Part shown: in pieces, positions 11,766-24,104 of the stretch | Position numbering within the stretch: position 1 is the stretch's first letter | How the letters are laid out: each line of letters begins with the position of its first letter | Assembly: GCA_031761405.1 (NCBI GenBank) | Contig: JASEVX010000001.1 | Location: 202,076,390-202,140,389 of the forward strand | DNA: 64,000 nt | Source: Serripes groenlandicus | Taxonomy: Eukaryota > Mollusca > Bivalvia > Cardiida > Cardiidae | Reading direction: 5' to 3' | Notes under the pieces: generated by a model | The model's database searches: none | Told to the model about the DNA's origin: nothing | What the model saw: the letters and a program-made list of their open reading frames with translations, nothing else | Program-made: the position numbers and the translations under genes

Positions 11766-13198
11766 TAAAACCCATATTACCAGACATGTGATATTTTCCT
11801 GAAGCCAAATAGGGAGATTTGGTATTTTTGGTAGGGAGATTGGTGTCCCAAAGAGGGAGCTTTTTTCGCAGCAAGATTTTCTGCGACCGGTCACAATACT
11901 TTTCATTTGATGCTAAAATAAGTCAAATCAAGCAGGGTATAACTTGCATTATAGGAAGTAATAATTTGCTAATTGAAAAGAATATTTCATAATCATTTAT
12001 GACTTCAATTTTATTCATGAAAATATTTCAGTATAATATCACAAATATGTTAATATATGTAAAGCACTAGTCATAAAAAAAAAACCAGTACATGAAACTT
12101 GGTCAAATGCAATTATTAATTACATTTTTCAATACATGTTCAAAACAATTTGATACAGTACTTTCAATACTTTGATTCTTAGTATGCTGAACCTTCGTTC
12201 TGCACATTTTACCTGATTCAGAGACATATAAACATATTTCCTGTCTGATTCTATGACATTTGATAGATGTATTTGTATATTTCAATTTCGGAAATATGAC
12301 AGAAATATCGTAAAACAAGTGTTAACTTAAAACTTTTTTCTTTTTTACTTCTGGCTGAATTCATGTGAATTCACTGTATCCAGGGGCCTAAACTATGTTG
12401 GGACTCTTATGTAACCTTTCTCAGCTAAAATAATATATGACGCAATGATTCGACTTGACCTAATTATCCCGGGTAGAAAATCCACCTTAAAAATCAATGA
12501 AAGTCAAAATCATATTTCATGATATTCCTACTGTTAGTTTATGTAAAGTTATTGTTCTTTCCTTGTGGAGTCGAAGATGCTTGTGTGTGTCTTCTGTCGA
12601 TGGTGAACAGAATTACCTGATTAGATTGCAACGGCTTATATAAATTTTGGCTGGTTGTAAAACCCCCATCATCATTTTTGTATGACGTGATTTATTTCTT
12701 GGGGAAAATTTGACCCTTAACTATTTTCAGACGAATTTTGAAACATCTGCAGCAAACAGCTTTTGATAGCATTGTGACAAAACGAGAAATGGATGCAACT
12801 TCTCCTTTTACTATGATGTTATCAACGATATTAATTACACTTTTATTTGAAGAGGTTATCAACAGTTTGTCAGGATGAACTAATTCTGGATTTAATGGGA
12901 TTTTAAAAGGTAGGGTCGTATGTTTCTTTCAGAAGTTCTTCCACTGGAGGAATCTTCTTTACTGCAGCCTGGCACACTAAGTGTGATAATCCACTAATCG
13001 GTGGTTGATCAACACGCTCTTCAACTATAATTGACATTAGCCAATGGTCATAAATTAACACATTAATGTGTACAGGTAGTTTACACATGACATGACTTAA
13101 ACCTTTACCAAGAAAGTCGATATCGCTTTACACCACTAGATGATGTAAAACTTACGGAATTACGAGCATCTGTTGTAATTTAGGTAATTTTAGTTTTA
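11766..13198. other. Intergenic region, no supported gene
   Basis: AT-rich. Short minus-strand frames (e.g. 12903-13088, 61 codons) have no recognisable domain or splice context. A degraded copy of the TTAA-MITE family (ACATCTGCAGCAAACAGC) is near 12740-12870. Confidence 0.4.
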
Positions 13199-13446
13199 TT
13201 GGCCGGATTGCTCTATCAATTCTGGTCTATAGAATGTCCGTCTGTCCGTCAACATTTTGGTTAAAGTTTCAGGGTGAGGCAAAATCTCAGCACTGGAAAG
13301 GGTTACAAACTTGAAACTTTGCCTGAACGTAAGCAGTAACAAGTTCTATTGATTTCTATGGTTACTTTGACCTTGACCTTGGTTTGTCTATTTTCAAGGT
13401 CAAATTGCCAACAATCCGGCCTTACCGTCTTCAGCGGTTTCTTGTT
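13199..13446 (+). mobile_element. Short element family J with inverted GGCCGGATTG ends
   Basis: Begins with GGCCGGATTG, then GTCCGTCTGTCCGTC. A single core contains GACCTTGACCTTGG. Near the 3' end is the inverted partner CAATCCGGCC, then ACCGtcttcagCGGT and TTTCTTGTT. At about 250 bp it is the most compact example of the shared architecture. Confidence 0.75.
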
Positions 13447-14007
13447 ATTTTTTTTTTCCGGCGGTATATTTCGTTACCCGATCGGGAGCGCGTAAGATGA
13501 GGCTTCAAATTGGAAGCTTCCGCCGATATCGGGAGAGATCACATGTCTGTATTACCCTAATTTTTCATAATTATTAACTTAATAGTACAGTGTTCCCACT
13601 CACCTTTTTTTATGAGGGTAAACTTACCCCTTGGGTTGAAAATCTGGGGGTAAGATTTAATTTCAAGTATGAACATTTGAAGGCAATTTTTTATAATCAA
13701 ATAGGATAAACAAGAAGCACATGTTTGAGACTGTATTAACTTTGTTCAAATTCTCTAACACATTTCAATCATAACAGAAGTAACACTTATTCATAATTGT
13801 CTACATTTTAAAGTTATGTAATTATTTAGCCCTCTGTATGACATCATCTGTATCTATTCCTAGTGGTCTCATTATTGTTGTCTGTTTAAATAAGGATTAC
13901 ATACTAGCTAGATGGTTTTATCAAGTAAGTTTATTTCTAAACTTTTCAATCGACATCATCTACAGGGGTCGAATTTAGCCATATTTTCTACTTACATTTA
14001 TTGTTTT
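13447..14007. other. Intergenic region, no feature recognised
   Basis: AT-rich sequence without supported frames, hairpins or tandem repeats. Confidence 0.4.
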
Positions 14008-14842
14008 TAGCTCGCTTATTCGAAGAAATGGGGGAGCTTATGTTACTGTAATCATGTTGGCGTTGGCGTACGCGTACGCGCTGCCAGCTTGGTCAAACCT
14101 TTGCGTGCAAGATCTTTTCTTAGACACTGTGTATGCTGTTGCTTTGAAACTTCACACACTTATTCAGGGTCATTAGGTGACCTTGTATGTCAAGTCCCAT
14201 TACTCTGGAAAGGATTTTGACTGAATTGGGCCCCTTTTTGGACTTAGAATTTTGGTCAAACCTTTGCGTGCAAGGCCTTTTCTCAGACACTGTATAAGCT
14301 GTTGCTTTGAAACTTCACACACTTATTGAGGGTCATTATATGAGCCTGTATGTCAAGTCCCATAACTCTGGAATGGATTTTTACCGAATTGTGCCCCTTT
14401 TTGGACTTAGAATTTTGGTCAAACCTTCGCGTGCAAGGCCTTTTCTCAGACACTGTGTATGCTGTTGCTTTGAAACTTCGCACACTTATTCAGGGTCATT
14501 AGATGACCTTGTATGTCAAGTCCAATAACTCTGGAATGGATTTTGACTGAATTGTGCCCCTTTTTGCACTTAGAATTTTGGTCAAACCTTTGCGTGCAAG
14601 GCCTTTTCTCAGACACTGTGTATGCTGTTGCTTATCGTATAGAAATCAATTTACAGATTTAAAAGGCCCAAAAGGGCCTGTATGGACTTGGTTAACATTT
14701 GCATGCAAGTATTGAAAAGGTGTTTTATCTTGCAATAGGTGATACTGTGTGACTTTACCTAATGCTATAACTGTTCTGAAGTAGGCCCTTATAGACGATG
14801 GCCCTGATAGGCGAGCTATATTGTCCTCAGACAACTCTTGTT
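14008..14842 (+). mobile_element. HINE/pearl-like element family L
   Basis: 5' AGCTCGC...GGGAGCT, then GTTGGCGTTGGCGTACGCG. Units of about 163 bp begin at roughly 14090, 14252, 14416 and 14579 (GGTCAAACCTTTGCGTGCAA). A unique 3' region of about 200 bp ends in GGCGAGCT, the hairpin TTGTCctcaGACAA and CTCTTGTT. A second copy of that 3' region is at about 42343-42510. Confidence 0.75.
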
Positions 14843-16090
14843 TAATCATGTGAAGACAGGAATCTAGAGTATAATTCGCGATTCCTGCTTATGTAATCAT
14901 TTTAAATTATTTTCTGCTCGGATGTTTCGAAAATTAATATAAATATTGACATATATATCGTACACTGCCCTGTTTCAGTGACTATCCTAAATCGGTGACC
15001 TTGTATATGCTTTTCAATTTGAAGAGTTCTATGGTATCAAGTTTTGTCTTGTTCTAGTGTAAACATATAAACACAGAAATGATTTTTGGATAGGTCACAG
15101 CACTTTTTATCATGTAGAGGGTGTGCTTTATGTGCAAAAACTTATCCATTTCATCTATCTTCATAGTGAATACAACTTGGGGAAACCCAAAATATACACG
15201 TGACCATTCCAGCCAATCGTATTTGCGATATATGTAAATTTAGATTTCCGAATCCCCAAATGTATGCGGTGCCGTTGAATAGGCATGCGCATGAGACATG
15301 TATCCATTTTAAACTTCCGCTAATATTGCAAAACTGAAAGTATACTCCCAGTAAAAACCCTGTAAAAAATCGACGATTATAAATGCATACTATTCGGCCA
15401 AAAAAATTCACTCGCAAAAATAAGCTGCTGCCTGAAATCTTACCTCGCAATTCGCGAGTATGCAACTTAAATTTGAACCCTGTCATCTAGCGGACAGTTT
15501 TGTTTTCTTGAGTACGGTCTTCAATAAGTAATTTTCCTTTCATATATATCTGACCGGTTTGATCAACGTTATCATGATTTTCAAGTCATAGACAGCTATT
15601 GTAACGATTAAATAAATCATATTTATCATTGAATTGAGTCTCAAAAATATTCATTACATCAGCGAAATATTTCTCGCATACAGCCTAAAATACTTGCGTG
15701 AAATTGAATTTATTTACTTAACCCTTACCGTGCTGAGACCACCATTTGATGGTCTGACGTGACGTTAACCCGAGCCGTGCTGAAACCACCATTTGATGGT
15801 CTTGCTACTGAGAATCAGTGGGTGGAGTTCATTTGTGAAATAAAAGCATTTCATGCATAAATTTCACCGAAAAAAGGTAGATGAAGTATCTAATTTGATA
15901 AAAGACTAATTCATATATTATGTTTACAGAAGTGAATATGGTAAAATTATCACAAAAACAAGGTAAAACGGTGACCTCTAACAAAGAAAATGTCGGACAT
16001 CGTAATACGAGATTCTGGAAAATCCCGTAGCGAAATTTGAAACATGAATACATTGATATTCATGCTGCTGAATATGTATTTTGCTCTTTT
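14843..16090. other. Intergenic region with minor repeats
   Basis: No gene supported. CCTAAATCGGTGACC with flanks (14960-15110) has an inverted, diverged copy at 21360-21480. Two direct copies of CCATTTGATGGTCT lie near 15745 and 15790. A 111-codon minus frame (15151-15486) has no recognisable domain and was not called. Confidence 0.4.
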
Positions 16091-17491
16091 TAGCTCACCT
16101 GAGCTTTGCTCAAGGTGAGTTATTGTGATCGCCTTTTGTCCGGCGTCCGTCGTGCGTCGTGCGTCAATTTCTTCTCCTCAGTAACCAGTGGGTCAATTTG
16201 GATGAAACTTCACAGAAAGCATCCTCTCAATGACCTCACCAGAATTCCTTCAAATTTTTGGGATCCATGCAAAATTCTGGTTTCCATGGCAATGAAACCG
16301 AAAAAACTTCAAAATTCTTCTCCTCCCGAATTGGTAGATTTTCAAATAATTTTGTAGAAATGTTCCTTGGATGACCCTCTATCAGATTCCTTCAAGCCGT
16401 GTTGATTGGGCGAAAAACATGGCCGCCAGGGGGGGGTGGGGCTATTTTGCCTTATATGGCTATAGTGAAAACTTAAAAAATCTTCTCCTCCGAAAGTGTA
16501 AGGCCGATTTTCAAATAATTTTGTAGAAATGTTCCTTGGGTGACCCTCTATCAGATTCCTTCAAGCCATGTTGATTGGTCGAAAAACATGGCCGCCAGGG
16601 GGGGCGGGTCTATATTGCCTTATATGGCTATAGTGCAAACTTAAAAAATCTTCTCCCCTAAAAGTGTCAGGCCGATTTTCAAATAATTTTGTAGAAATGT
16701 TCCTTGGGTGATCCTCTATCAGATTCCTTCAAGCCATGTTGATTGGTCAAAAAACATGGCCGCCAGGGGGCGGGGCTATTTTGCCTTTTATGGCTATAAT
16801 GAAAATTTAAAAAATCTTCTCCTCCATAAGTGTCAGGCCGATTTTCAAATAATTTTGTAAAAATGTTCCTTGGGTGACCCTCTATCAGATTCCTTCAAGC
16901 AATGTTGATTGGTCGAAAAACATGGCCGCCAGGGGGCGGGGGCTATTTTGCCTTATATGGCCAAAGTATAAACTTAAAAAATCTTCAACATCTTCTCCTC
17001 AGTAACCAGTGGGTCAATTGGGATGAAACTTCACAGAAAGCATCCTCTTAATGACCTCACCAGAATTTCTTCAAATTTTTTGGGATCCATGCAGAATTCT
17101 TGTTTCCATGGCAACGAAACGAAAAAAAGTATAAAGTGTCGGCCCGATTTTCAAATAATTTTGTAGAAATGTTCCTTGGATGACCCACTTTCAGATTCCT
17201 TCAAGCCATGTTGATTGGTCAAAAAACATGGCCGCCAGTAGGCAGGGCTATTTTGCATTATATGGCTATAGTGAAAACTTAAAAAATCTTCTCCTCCAAA
17301 AGTATCTGGCCGATTTTCAAATAATTTTGTAGAAATGTTCCTAGGGTGACCCTCTATCAGATTCCTTCAAGCCAAGTTGATTGGTCGGAAACTATGGCTG
17401 CCAGGGGGCGAGGCTTCATATATATATAGCTAAAGTGAAAAAAAATAAAAAATCAGGTGAGCGATTCAAGGGCCATCATGGCCCTCTTGTT
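16091..17491 (+). mobile_element. HINE/pearl-like element family A, copy 2
   Basis: Same 5' hairpin, GTCCGTCGTGCGTCG tract, about seven tandem units, TCAGGTGAGC, GGGCCATCATGGCCC and CTCTTGTT as the other A copies. Around 16990 the leading unit (CAGTAACCAGTGGGTCAA) recurs inside the array, so the array was extended by duplicating its first unit. Confidence 0.8.
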
Positions 17492-17653
17492 TCATGTGGT
17501 GTTTTCTTAAAACTTTTTAATTTTGTGATTTGTATTGATATCTTGAACAAAATAAGCTTTTATGACCAAAACAAATAGTGAAAAAAAGATGTGTGCTATT
17601 TTTAGGACACATATCTTATTTACTGAACACAGTGGTTTGAAAAAGTGTTTTAT

Positions 17654-18279
17654 TAGTCCCCTACCGGCGTGCCGAAGGGGATTTTAGTCCCCTACCGGCG
17701 TGCCGAAGGGGACTATTAGGTTTGCACTCCGTCCGTCAGTCCATCTGTCAGTCAGTCAGTCAGTCAGTCCGGCAAATCAGTTTTCCGCACTTTTTTTCTA
17801 CATGCTTTGAGGTATTGAGCTGAAATTTTGTATATGCCTTTGTAATCATGTGTCACAGATCAAGTTCGCGTTTCCTGGGATTTCGTCAATTTTTTAATGA
17901 GTTATGCCCCTTTTTGGACTTAGAATATTCGTTTTCCGCACTTTTTTTCTACATGCTTTGAGGTATTGAGCTGAAATTTTGTATATGCCTTTGTAATCAT
18001 GTGTCACAGATCAAGTTCGCGTTTCCTGGGATTTCGTCAATTTTTTAATGAGTTATGCCCCTTTTTGGACTTAGAATATTCGTTTTCCGCATTTTTTTTC
18101 TACATGCTTTGAGGTATTGAGCTGAAATTTTGTATATGCCTCTGTAATCATGTGTCACATATCAAGTTCGCGTTTCATGGGATTTCGTCAATTTTTTTAT
18201 GAGTTATGCCCCTTTTTGGACTTAGAATATTAATCGGTAGGGGATTATGGTATTGCTTGCAATCCTACAGTTACTTGTT
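17654..18279 (+). mobile_element. HINE/pearl-like element family B, copy 1, with duplicated 5' end
   Basis: TAGTCCCCTACCGGCGTGCC with its AAGGGGA stem partner occurs twice in direct order (17654 and about 17685). Next come (GTCA)n and three units of exactly about 151 bp (GCACTTTTTTTCTACATGC). The 3' end has CGGTAGGGGA, the hairpin ATTGCttGCAAT and TTACTTGTT. Confidence 0.8.
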
Positions 18280-19730
18280 TAACAATATCATACAAATGTT
18301 TCATCCCAGTCTGACATTTATATTGTTTATTCTCTTAAATTTTTGAAAATATGACAACAACGAATGTTTCTGCTATTAAAATAAACTTATTGTTATGAAA
18401 AAACAGTTATGAAAAATGAGTGTCTATTTTTAGATCAGGCATTTGCCTGGCTTCCGGTATAATAAATTGACCTAGTTCAATGTTTTGAAATAATACCGAT
18501 TTGTTATATTTACAAAAACAATTGACAGTTGCAACATCCAGAATACAACATTGGATGAATCGTACTAGCTTATTTTAGGACTTCAAGTTTTAAAAGTTTA
18601 ATAAATATATATCAACAAGAGGTCGTATTTTACATTAACATTTTGGATTGAAAAGTTTGAGGGCGCCATATTATTCTCAACCAACATTCAACTTGCTGAA
18701 ATGTGATGCAGAGAGCTATTGTAATTTAATTCAAACTTTTCTTCTTCTTAACTAAATTAATGTTTAGTCTTATCAATATAAGAATTCAGCACTGGTGTGT
18801 TTTCTCATCATTTGATTTTGAATTTGACATTTTCATCTCAAGTTTATCTGTTCAATTTTTAGCTTACATAAACTGAGCCAATTAGGCTTAAGTCAACAAA
18901 CTGAAACTAGATAAAAAAATCTCTTTCTTTAATCAATTTACCTTTAATTAATCAATCCAAGTAAAAACAAGTGTCTGAGTCACTTTTTAAATGGTTAATC
19001 CCACTAGTGCATCCAATTTATTTTTGTTTATATTATGCAAACTCATAACTGGTGCATTCTTTAAATATAACTAGATCTAGTTTGAAGTAACTTTTTAAAA
19101 TTCCACAGCAATCCATATATTTCTTTAAAACACTCTTCAAGCCTGTGTAGTGTAAAGTGTCAAGGCCTTGGGATTTGACCTATAAATAGTCACATGTTGT
19201 GTCAATCGGAACACCTCGACTATTATCCTAATAGAGAAGTATGACGGAATTAGTCGAGGATGTCCGATTGATGTTGTGTAGGAGCTATGACATCATCAGT
19301 GAGTGGAGTGAGATTTTATACAGAAACTATTTAAAGTTAGCCAAGTAAAATTTTACTTCTAAACAAACACTAAACACTTACAGTGTTTATAATGAGTTTA
19401 AATATTTTTGTTCAGTGATTTTAAAATAAGGGGCATTGAAAGATTTGTTTTCAATATTTGTAATTGAAAATATTTTGTAAATAATTACTAATCTTATATT
19501 TTAATATTATATATCTGGTATTTCAATTTATTCTAATGGTATAATGATCTAACATGTATATGCAAAAAACAATTCAAATATTATATGTGCATTGTCTGAT
19601 CTTGATCTACACAACTAAATAGTAATGGTAAATACAAAATAGATATTACCAGAGATTATTTAACTTTAAAGATCTGTGATATAACAAAGAAGAGTACAGT
19701 TCTTTATGGATAATTGCATAGTTATATAAT
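18280..19730. other. AT-rich intergenic DNA
   Basis: No gene supported. Contains one imperfect hairpin at 19202-19271 with arms of about 21 bp (TCAATCGGA.CA.CTCGACTA). Confidence 0.45.
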
Positions 19731-20742
19731 TATGCCCCCTTCAAAGAAGAGGGGTATATTGCTTTACACATGTCGGTCCGTCGGTAGACCAAAGCTTGTC
19801 CAAGTGATAACTCAACAATGCCTGGACCTATGGTCCTCAAACTTAATTTGGAGGTTGGGGATGACCAGTAGACGAACTCTACATATTTTGAGGTCATCAG
19901 GTCAAGGTCACAGTGACCTTGAATGCGAAAAGCTTGTCCAAGTGATAACTCGACATTGCCTGCACCCATGGCCCTCAAACTTGACATCGAGGCTGGGCCT
20001 GACCAGTAAATGACCCCTATTGATTTTGAGGTCAGTGGATTAAAGGTCAAGGTCACAGTTACCTTGAACCTGACAAGCTTGTCTGAGTGATAAATCAACA
20101 TTGCCGCAACCCATGGCCCTCAAACTTGACACGGAGGCTGAGGTGACCAAAAGAAGCCCCTATTGATGTTGACGTCATTGTGTCAAAGGTCAAGGTCACA
20201 GTGAACGCAAAAAGCTTATCCTAGTGATAACTCGACATTGGCTGCACCCATGGCCCTCAAACTTGACATGGAGGCTGGGGGTGACCACTAGATGACCCCT
20301 ATTGATTGTGAAGACATCAGGTCAAACATAAAGGTCACCGACCTTGAATGCAAAATTTTGTCCGAGTGATAACTCAACATTGCGTGCACCCATGACCATA
20401 AAACTTAACATTGAGGCTAGGGGTGAACAGTAGATGACCCTTATTGTGAGATAACTAAACAATGCCTGGAGCTTTAGTCCTCAAACTTGACTTGTAGGTT
20501 TGGCCTGACCAGTAGATGGCCCCTTTTGATTTTGAGGTCATCAGGTCAAAGGTACAAAACCTTGTCAGAGTGATTACTCCACATTGCCTGCATCCATGGC
20601 CCTAAAGCTTGACATGGAGGCTGAAGGTGACCAGTAGATGACCTCTATTGATTTTGAGGTCATCAGGTGAAAAATTGTCCCAAATATTCCTGGGGGGGGG
20701 GGGGGGGGGAGGGGGCATAATGTTTGACAAACATCTCTTGTT
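19731..20742 (+). mobile_element. HINE/pearl-like element family K
   Basis: 5' hairpin CCCCCTTCaaaGAAGAGGGG, then GTCGGTCCGTCGG. About six diverged units of roughly 140 bp follow (CAAGTGATAACTCAACA, CATGGCCCTCAAACTTGACA, AGGTCAAGGTCACAGTGACC). After a 16-17 base G run the 3' end shows GAGGGGGCAT, the palindrome ATGTTTGACAAACAT and CTCTTGTT. Long minus frames here are repeat artefacts. Confidence 0.8.
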
Positions 20743-21033
20743 ATGGTCAAAGTTTGATAGACATATTTATGCAATAAGAATTAACTTTACACACAAAATG
20801 ATGATGACTATCTAGAGAGAGTTTCACAGTTGTCAAATCCTCCCTGCATGATGATTCCATACATATTAATTGGAGGGGATTAGAGCTATGGTCAGTCTGT
20901 CAGATATATTTATACTTGTTTGGTGTTTTATGCAACTTACAACATACATTAATTCCTACAGACATAATATGGCGTTGCCTTGGTTTATTACCAATAATGT
21001 GCCAAGGAGGGAAGACTACCATTTCATAGTCTT
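20743..21033. other. Spacer between element K and the TIR element
   Basis: AT-rich; nothing recognised. A plus frame starting at 20870 runs into the next element and is not supported as a gene. Confidence 0.4.
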
Positions 21034-21561
21034 CAGTGTCCGACAAATTTCAGAATTGTTTGGTAGCCCACTGGGCTACCAGATTTGGAAGCTGGTAGCC
21101 CGAAATATCGCGGATGCCAATGAGTGTTTTATGATTATTTTTGTTTTCTACTTCTGTACAAACATAATATTAAGAGCACACCATGTACATGATTTAAGGG
21201 TAGTGACCAATTCAATTTCAAATAACATGACTGTGTTGCAAAAGACCTGAAGTGCAGCATTCAGTTTAAAAAAAATGAAATTTGGAAAAGAAACGTTATT
21301 TGAAATATTCTGCATAAAATGTATGTATTTTATCCATATTTACAAAAGATTTAAAAGCTAGTGACAGAAATTTTTAAACTTGAGACCAAAAAATCAAATG
21401 ATGTAGTATAAACTCTTCAAATTGGAGGTCACCGATTTAGGTCCCTCACCGAAACAGGGCATACGATACGAGTGTCAGTTTTACAAAGAACGACATATTA
21501 AATAAGATTCAATTTTATTAACCAAGTCAAATTTATCAGGTTCAATGAAGACTTCAAGTTA

Positions 21562-21773
21562 TTAACCCTTTCCCTCATATAGACGCTCTCTGACGTCTCT
21601 GCAGCAGACAGCCTTTTGAAAACATAGTGACAACAGAAGAAATTGATCAAAACAAGCAATATCTCCTTTTACCACAATGTTTTCCACTATAGGTTATCCA
21701 TTAGATTTTTTTTATTGACAAAATATGTTCAAAGTCGTCTGCTGCAGAATTGTTGTATGAGGGAAAGGGTTAA
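21562..21773. mobile_element. TTAA-flanked palindromic MITE (family Q)
   Basis: TTAA-CCCTTTCCCTCATA ... TATGAGGGAAAGGG-TTAA, with further inner inverted blocks (GCAGCAGAC/GTCTGCTGC). TTAA target sites and CCCTTT ends are hallmarks of piggyBac-type elements; the assignment is inferred from those two traits. Confidence 0.75.
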
Positions 21774-21802
21774 ATCATAAAATATTGTCAAAAACAATGA
21801 CG

Positions 21803-21865
21803 TGAATAATATCGTAACACATGAAACACGTTAAATTTGTTTCATGTGTTACCGTATTATTCACA
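21803..21865. repeat. Hairpin with 26-bp arms (24 paired)
   Basis: Left arm 21803-21828 and right arm 21840-21865 are inverted copies (core GTAACACATGAAAC) with two mismatches and an 11-base loop. Probably the remains of a fold-back element inside the TIR element. Confidence 0.75.
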
Positions 21866-22989
21866 ACATAGCCGCCATTTTGATAATTGCGCAATGTTAA
21901 TCATGGTTCCCTACTGAGAATTTGAAATCGGTAAACAGCGTTGAATGTAAACATCGGGGTCCACTCTTGATCGGGGTCGTCGGGTTGTTAACGTCATTGA
22001 CCCAATTTCTCATTTCTTCCAATGAAATCGCAATTATTAAATCATATGATTTTTTTTCCCGCCGGTTATGCTAATTAATTTTGGTAAACAAAGCCGTGAT
22101 TGGGCATTTATTATTCATTATAGATTTCATCCCAAACATTTTCTTTGATATTACGAATACTATGTCGATTATGAAGGTGTTTCATATTTGATTAACGGCA
22201 AGATAAGATCTAGAAGTGGTCGTATTGTATTGTCTTTAATATTTGGATCGAATTTATTTTATTAACTTCTGCATGGCGACAATTTTCTTCTCCGCCTTTC
22301 TGAACCGGTCTGCACCAGTTTGCAAACATCGCATACCGAAAGTAGAAATATGGATCAAAATACATTTAAGGGAATATTTGAATTTCATTGGTTATTCGCA
22401 ATCATTCATGGATTAACACATAGCCCAAGGGAACAATGGTCACTAATTATTGGACCGCCGTAATGGGTATATATATCACGTTAATTGACTATTACTGACG
22501 CGATTCCGTTGGCTGAAACCACTCGATCTGGGTGGGTAACTCCGCCTACTTATATTGATTTGTTTATGGTCACAGCGAGTGGTTTTCACATGTAACATAC
22601 AGTCACTGTTTATACACGACATGTGTGTAAGTAATTAAGCCGGGCTACCAGACACGGGAATAAACAGTAGCCCGCCGGGCTTTCATTTGAAAATGACAGT
22701 AGCCCGAGCAATTATTTTGGTAGCCCGCGGGCTCCGGGCAATGGATTTGTCGGACACTGGTCTTTGATGTGACCATCCCAGTGATCTAATCACCCAGATA
22801 GGAAAAATAAATAAAAAAAATCATGATTTTTAACTCTTTTTTTAAAAAAAATAAGATTCAAGAAAATTGGTAGATAGATTTCTATATGCATAGACCTTTC
22901 TAGCAGAAACATGTGATGTGCATAACCTTCAGATTGCCCTACATGCACATTACTACAATAATATGACATAGCAAGTTTGTGCCCACCAC

Positions 22990-23182
22990 TTAACCCTGCA
23001 ACAAATCTGCAGCAGACAACTTTATAAATATCTAGACAAAAAAAGTGGAAAATCTCTGTGAATGCAATTATAATTTTTGAGGAATTTAAAACAAAAAAAT
23101 ATGTGATATTTCTATCATTGACAGAGGCAGAAAATAGAGTACAACTCATCGTGACAAAAAGAGATGTTTTGAAAGGGATTAA
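22990..23182. mobile_element. Degraded TTAA-flanked MITE (family Q)
   Basis: TTAACCCTGCAACAAATCTGCAGCAGAC-type left end and a GAAAGGGATTAA right end, with a CATCGTGAC..AAAGAG interior. Both ends carry TTAA but the TIRs are diverged. Confidence 0.5.
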
Positions 23183-24104
23183 TGAAATGGAGTTTTTGAT
23201 AATTCAAAGTATAAGAACTTGGTTTAAAAAAAAATGGGTTAACATTTTAGCATATGTTCCTTTAATCAAAGTTTATAATTGCATATGTCAAGTGATTTCA
23301 AAATGTATTCATGTCTGTTGACAACAGAACACAGTCTATTTCTTCTGATTATGATCTTGAAGTGTGACCTTGACCATAGAGCTACAGCATTGGTTTTGTA
23401 TGCAACAAAGTACTCATATTGTTAAAGTTAGCAACTATGCCAAGAACTATGTGGCATTAACCTGTGAGTTGCAACCCTTATTTGCATTAAAATGAACATT
23501 TATACAAAATTATTTGGAGGGAAAAAATGCTTATATTGGTACAAGTTAATGCCCTGACAAGCTTGTTTTAACCTGATTTGACATTTGACCTTGACCTGTG
23601 AGTTACAACTCTAAGTCTTGTATGTGAAACACTGTCTCATAAACATTAACATTAGTGCATAATTATCTGAAAATATGTAAGTTGAAGTTGAAAAAATTAT
23701 GAATAGTTATATTTTCGCTTGTTTTTGAACTTTGACCTTCAGCTGTCAGCCTAAGTGTTGCAAATAATAAACTGCCCCATTAAGATAAACAATTGTACCA
23801 AGTGATTTGAAAATACATAAATGTGTTAAGAAGTTAAAGAGATAATTGTTTTATATATCATTTTTTCAAAGTCATTCAAAACATTGTTTTTTTAAATCTG
23901 CAGGAAACAAATTTAGAAGCTTTTCATGAGCAATTAATTTCAACTCTTCTGGCCTAGGTTTCCATGCCAATATCTTGAAAACATATACACTTCATACATC
24001 ACTGATAAAAAACTGTGTCAATAACTCAACAGCTCCATGCCTATATGGATGAAATAGAAATCTTCTTTTTTACTCTTATTTGGGTTGCCATGGTAACTGT
24101 ATAG
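23183..24104. repeat. Diverged tandem-like repeat with GACCTTGACC motifs
   Basis: From about 23350 to 23850 three or four blocks recur with AGTGTGACCTTGACC and TGTGAGTTACAACTCTAAG at about 180-bp spacing, strongly diverged. It resembles the core of the GTCC-type elements, but no ends are found. Confidence 0.4.

Larger units (their letters stand above)
21034..22759. mobile_element. Non-autonomous DNA transposon with 15-bp TIRs
   Basis: Ends CAGTGTCCGACAAAT and ATTTGTCGGACACTG are perfect inverted repeats 1.7 kb apart, flanked directly on both sides by GTCTT (21029-21033, 22760-22764). Sub-terminal regions share repeated GGTAGCCC/GGGCTACC motifs. No transposase frame is seen. The CAGTG start recalls hAT, but an 8-bp duplication is absent and the 5-bp flank may be chance, so the superfamily is left open. 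It carries a complete TTAA-MITE and a 26-bp-arm hairpin. Confidence 0.6.

Noticed and set aside
15151..15486. 111-codon minus-strand frame
   Set aside because: No recognisable domain, no homologous copy in the window and no splice context; open by chance in AT-rich DNA.
19714..20101. Frames of about 99 and 123 codons on both strands
   Set aside because: Both lie in the tandem core of element K and reflect its roughly 140-bp period.
20870..21250. 126-codon plus-strand frame
   Set aside because: Crosses the left end of the TIR element at 21034, so it mixes unrelated sequences.
22790..23149. 119-codon minus-strand frame
   Set aside because: Hydrophobic and T-rich, overlaps a degraded MITE; low-complexity translation.
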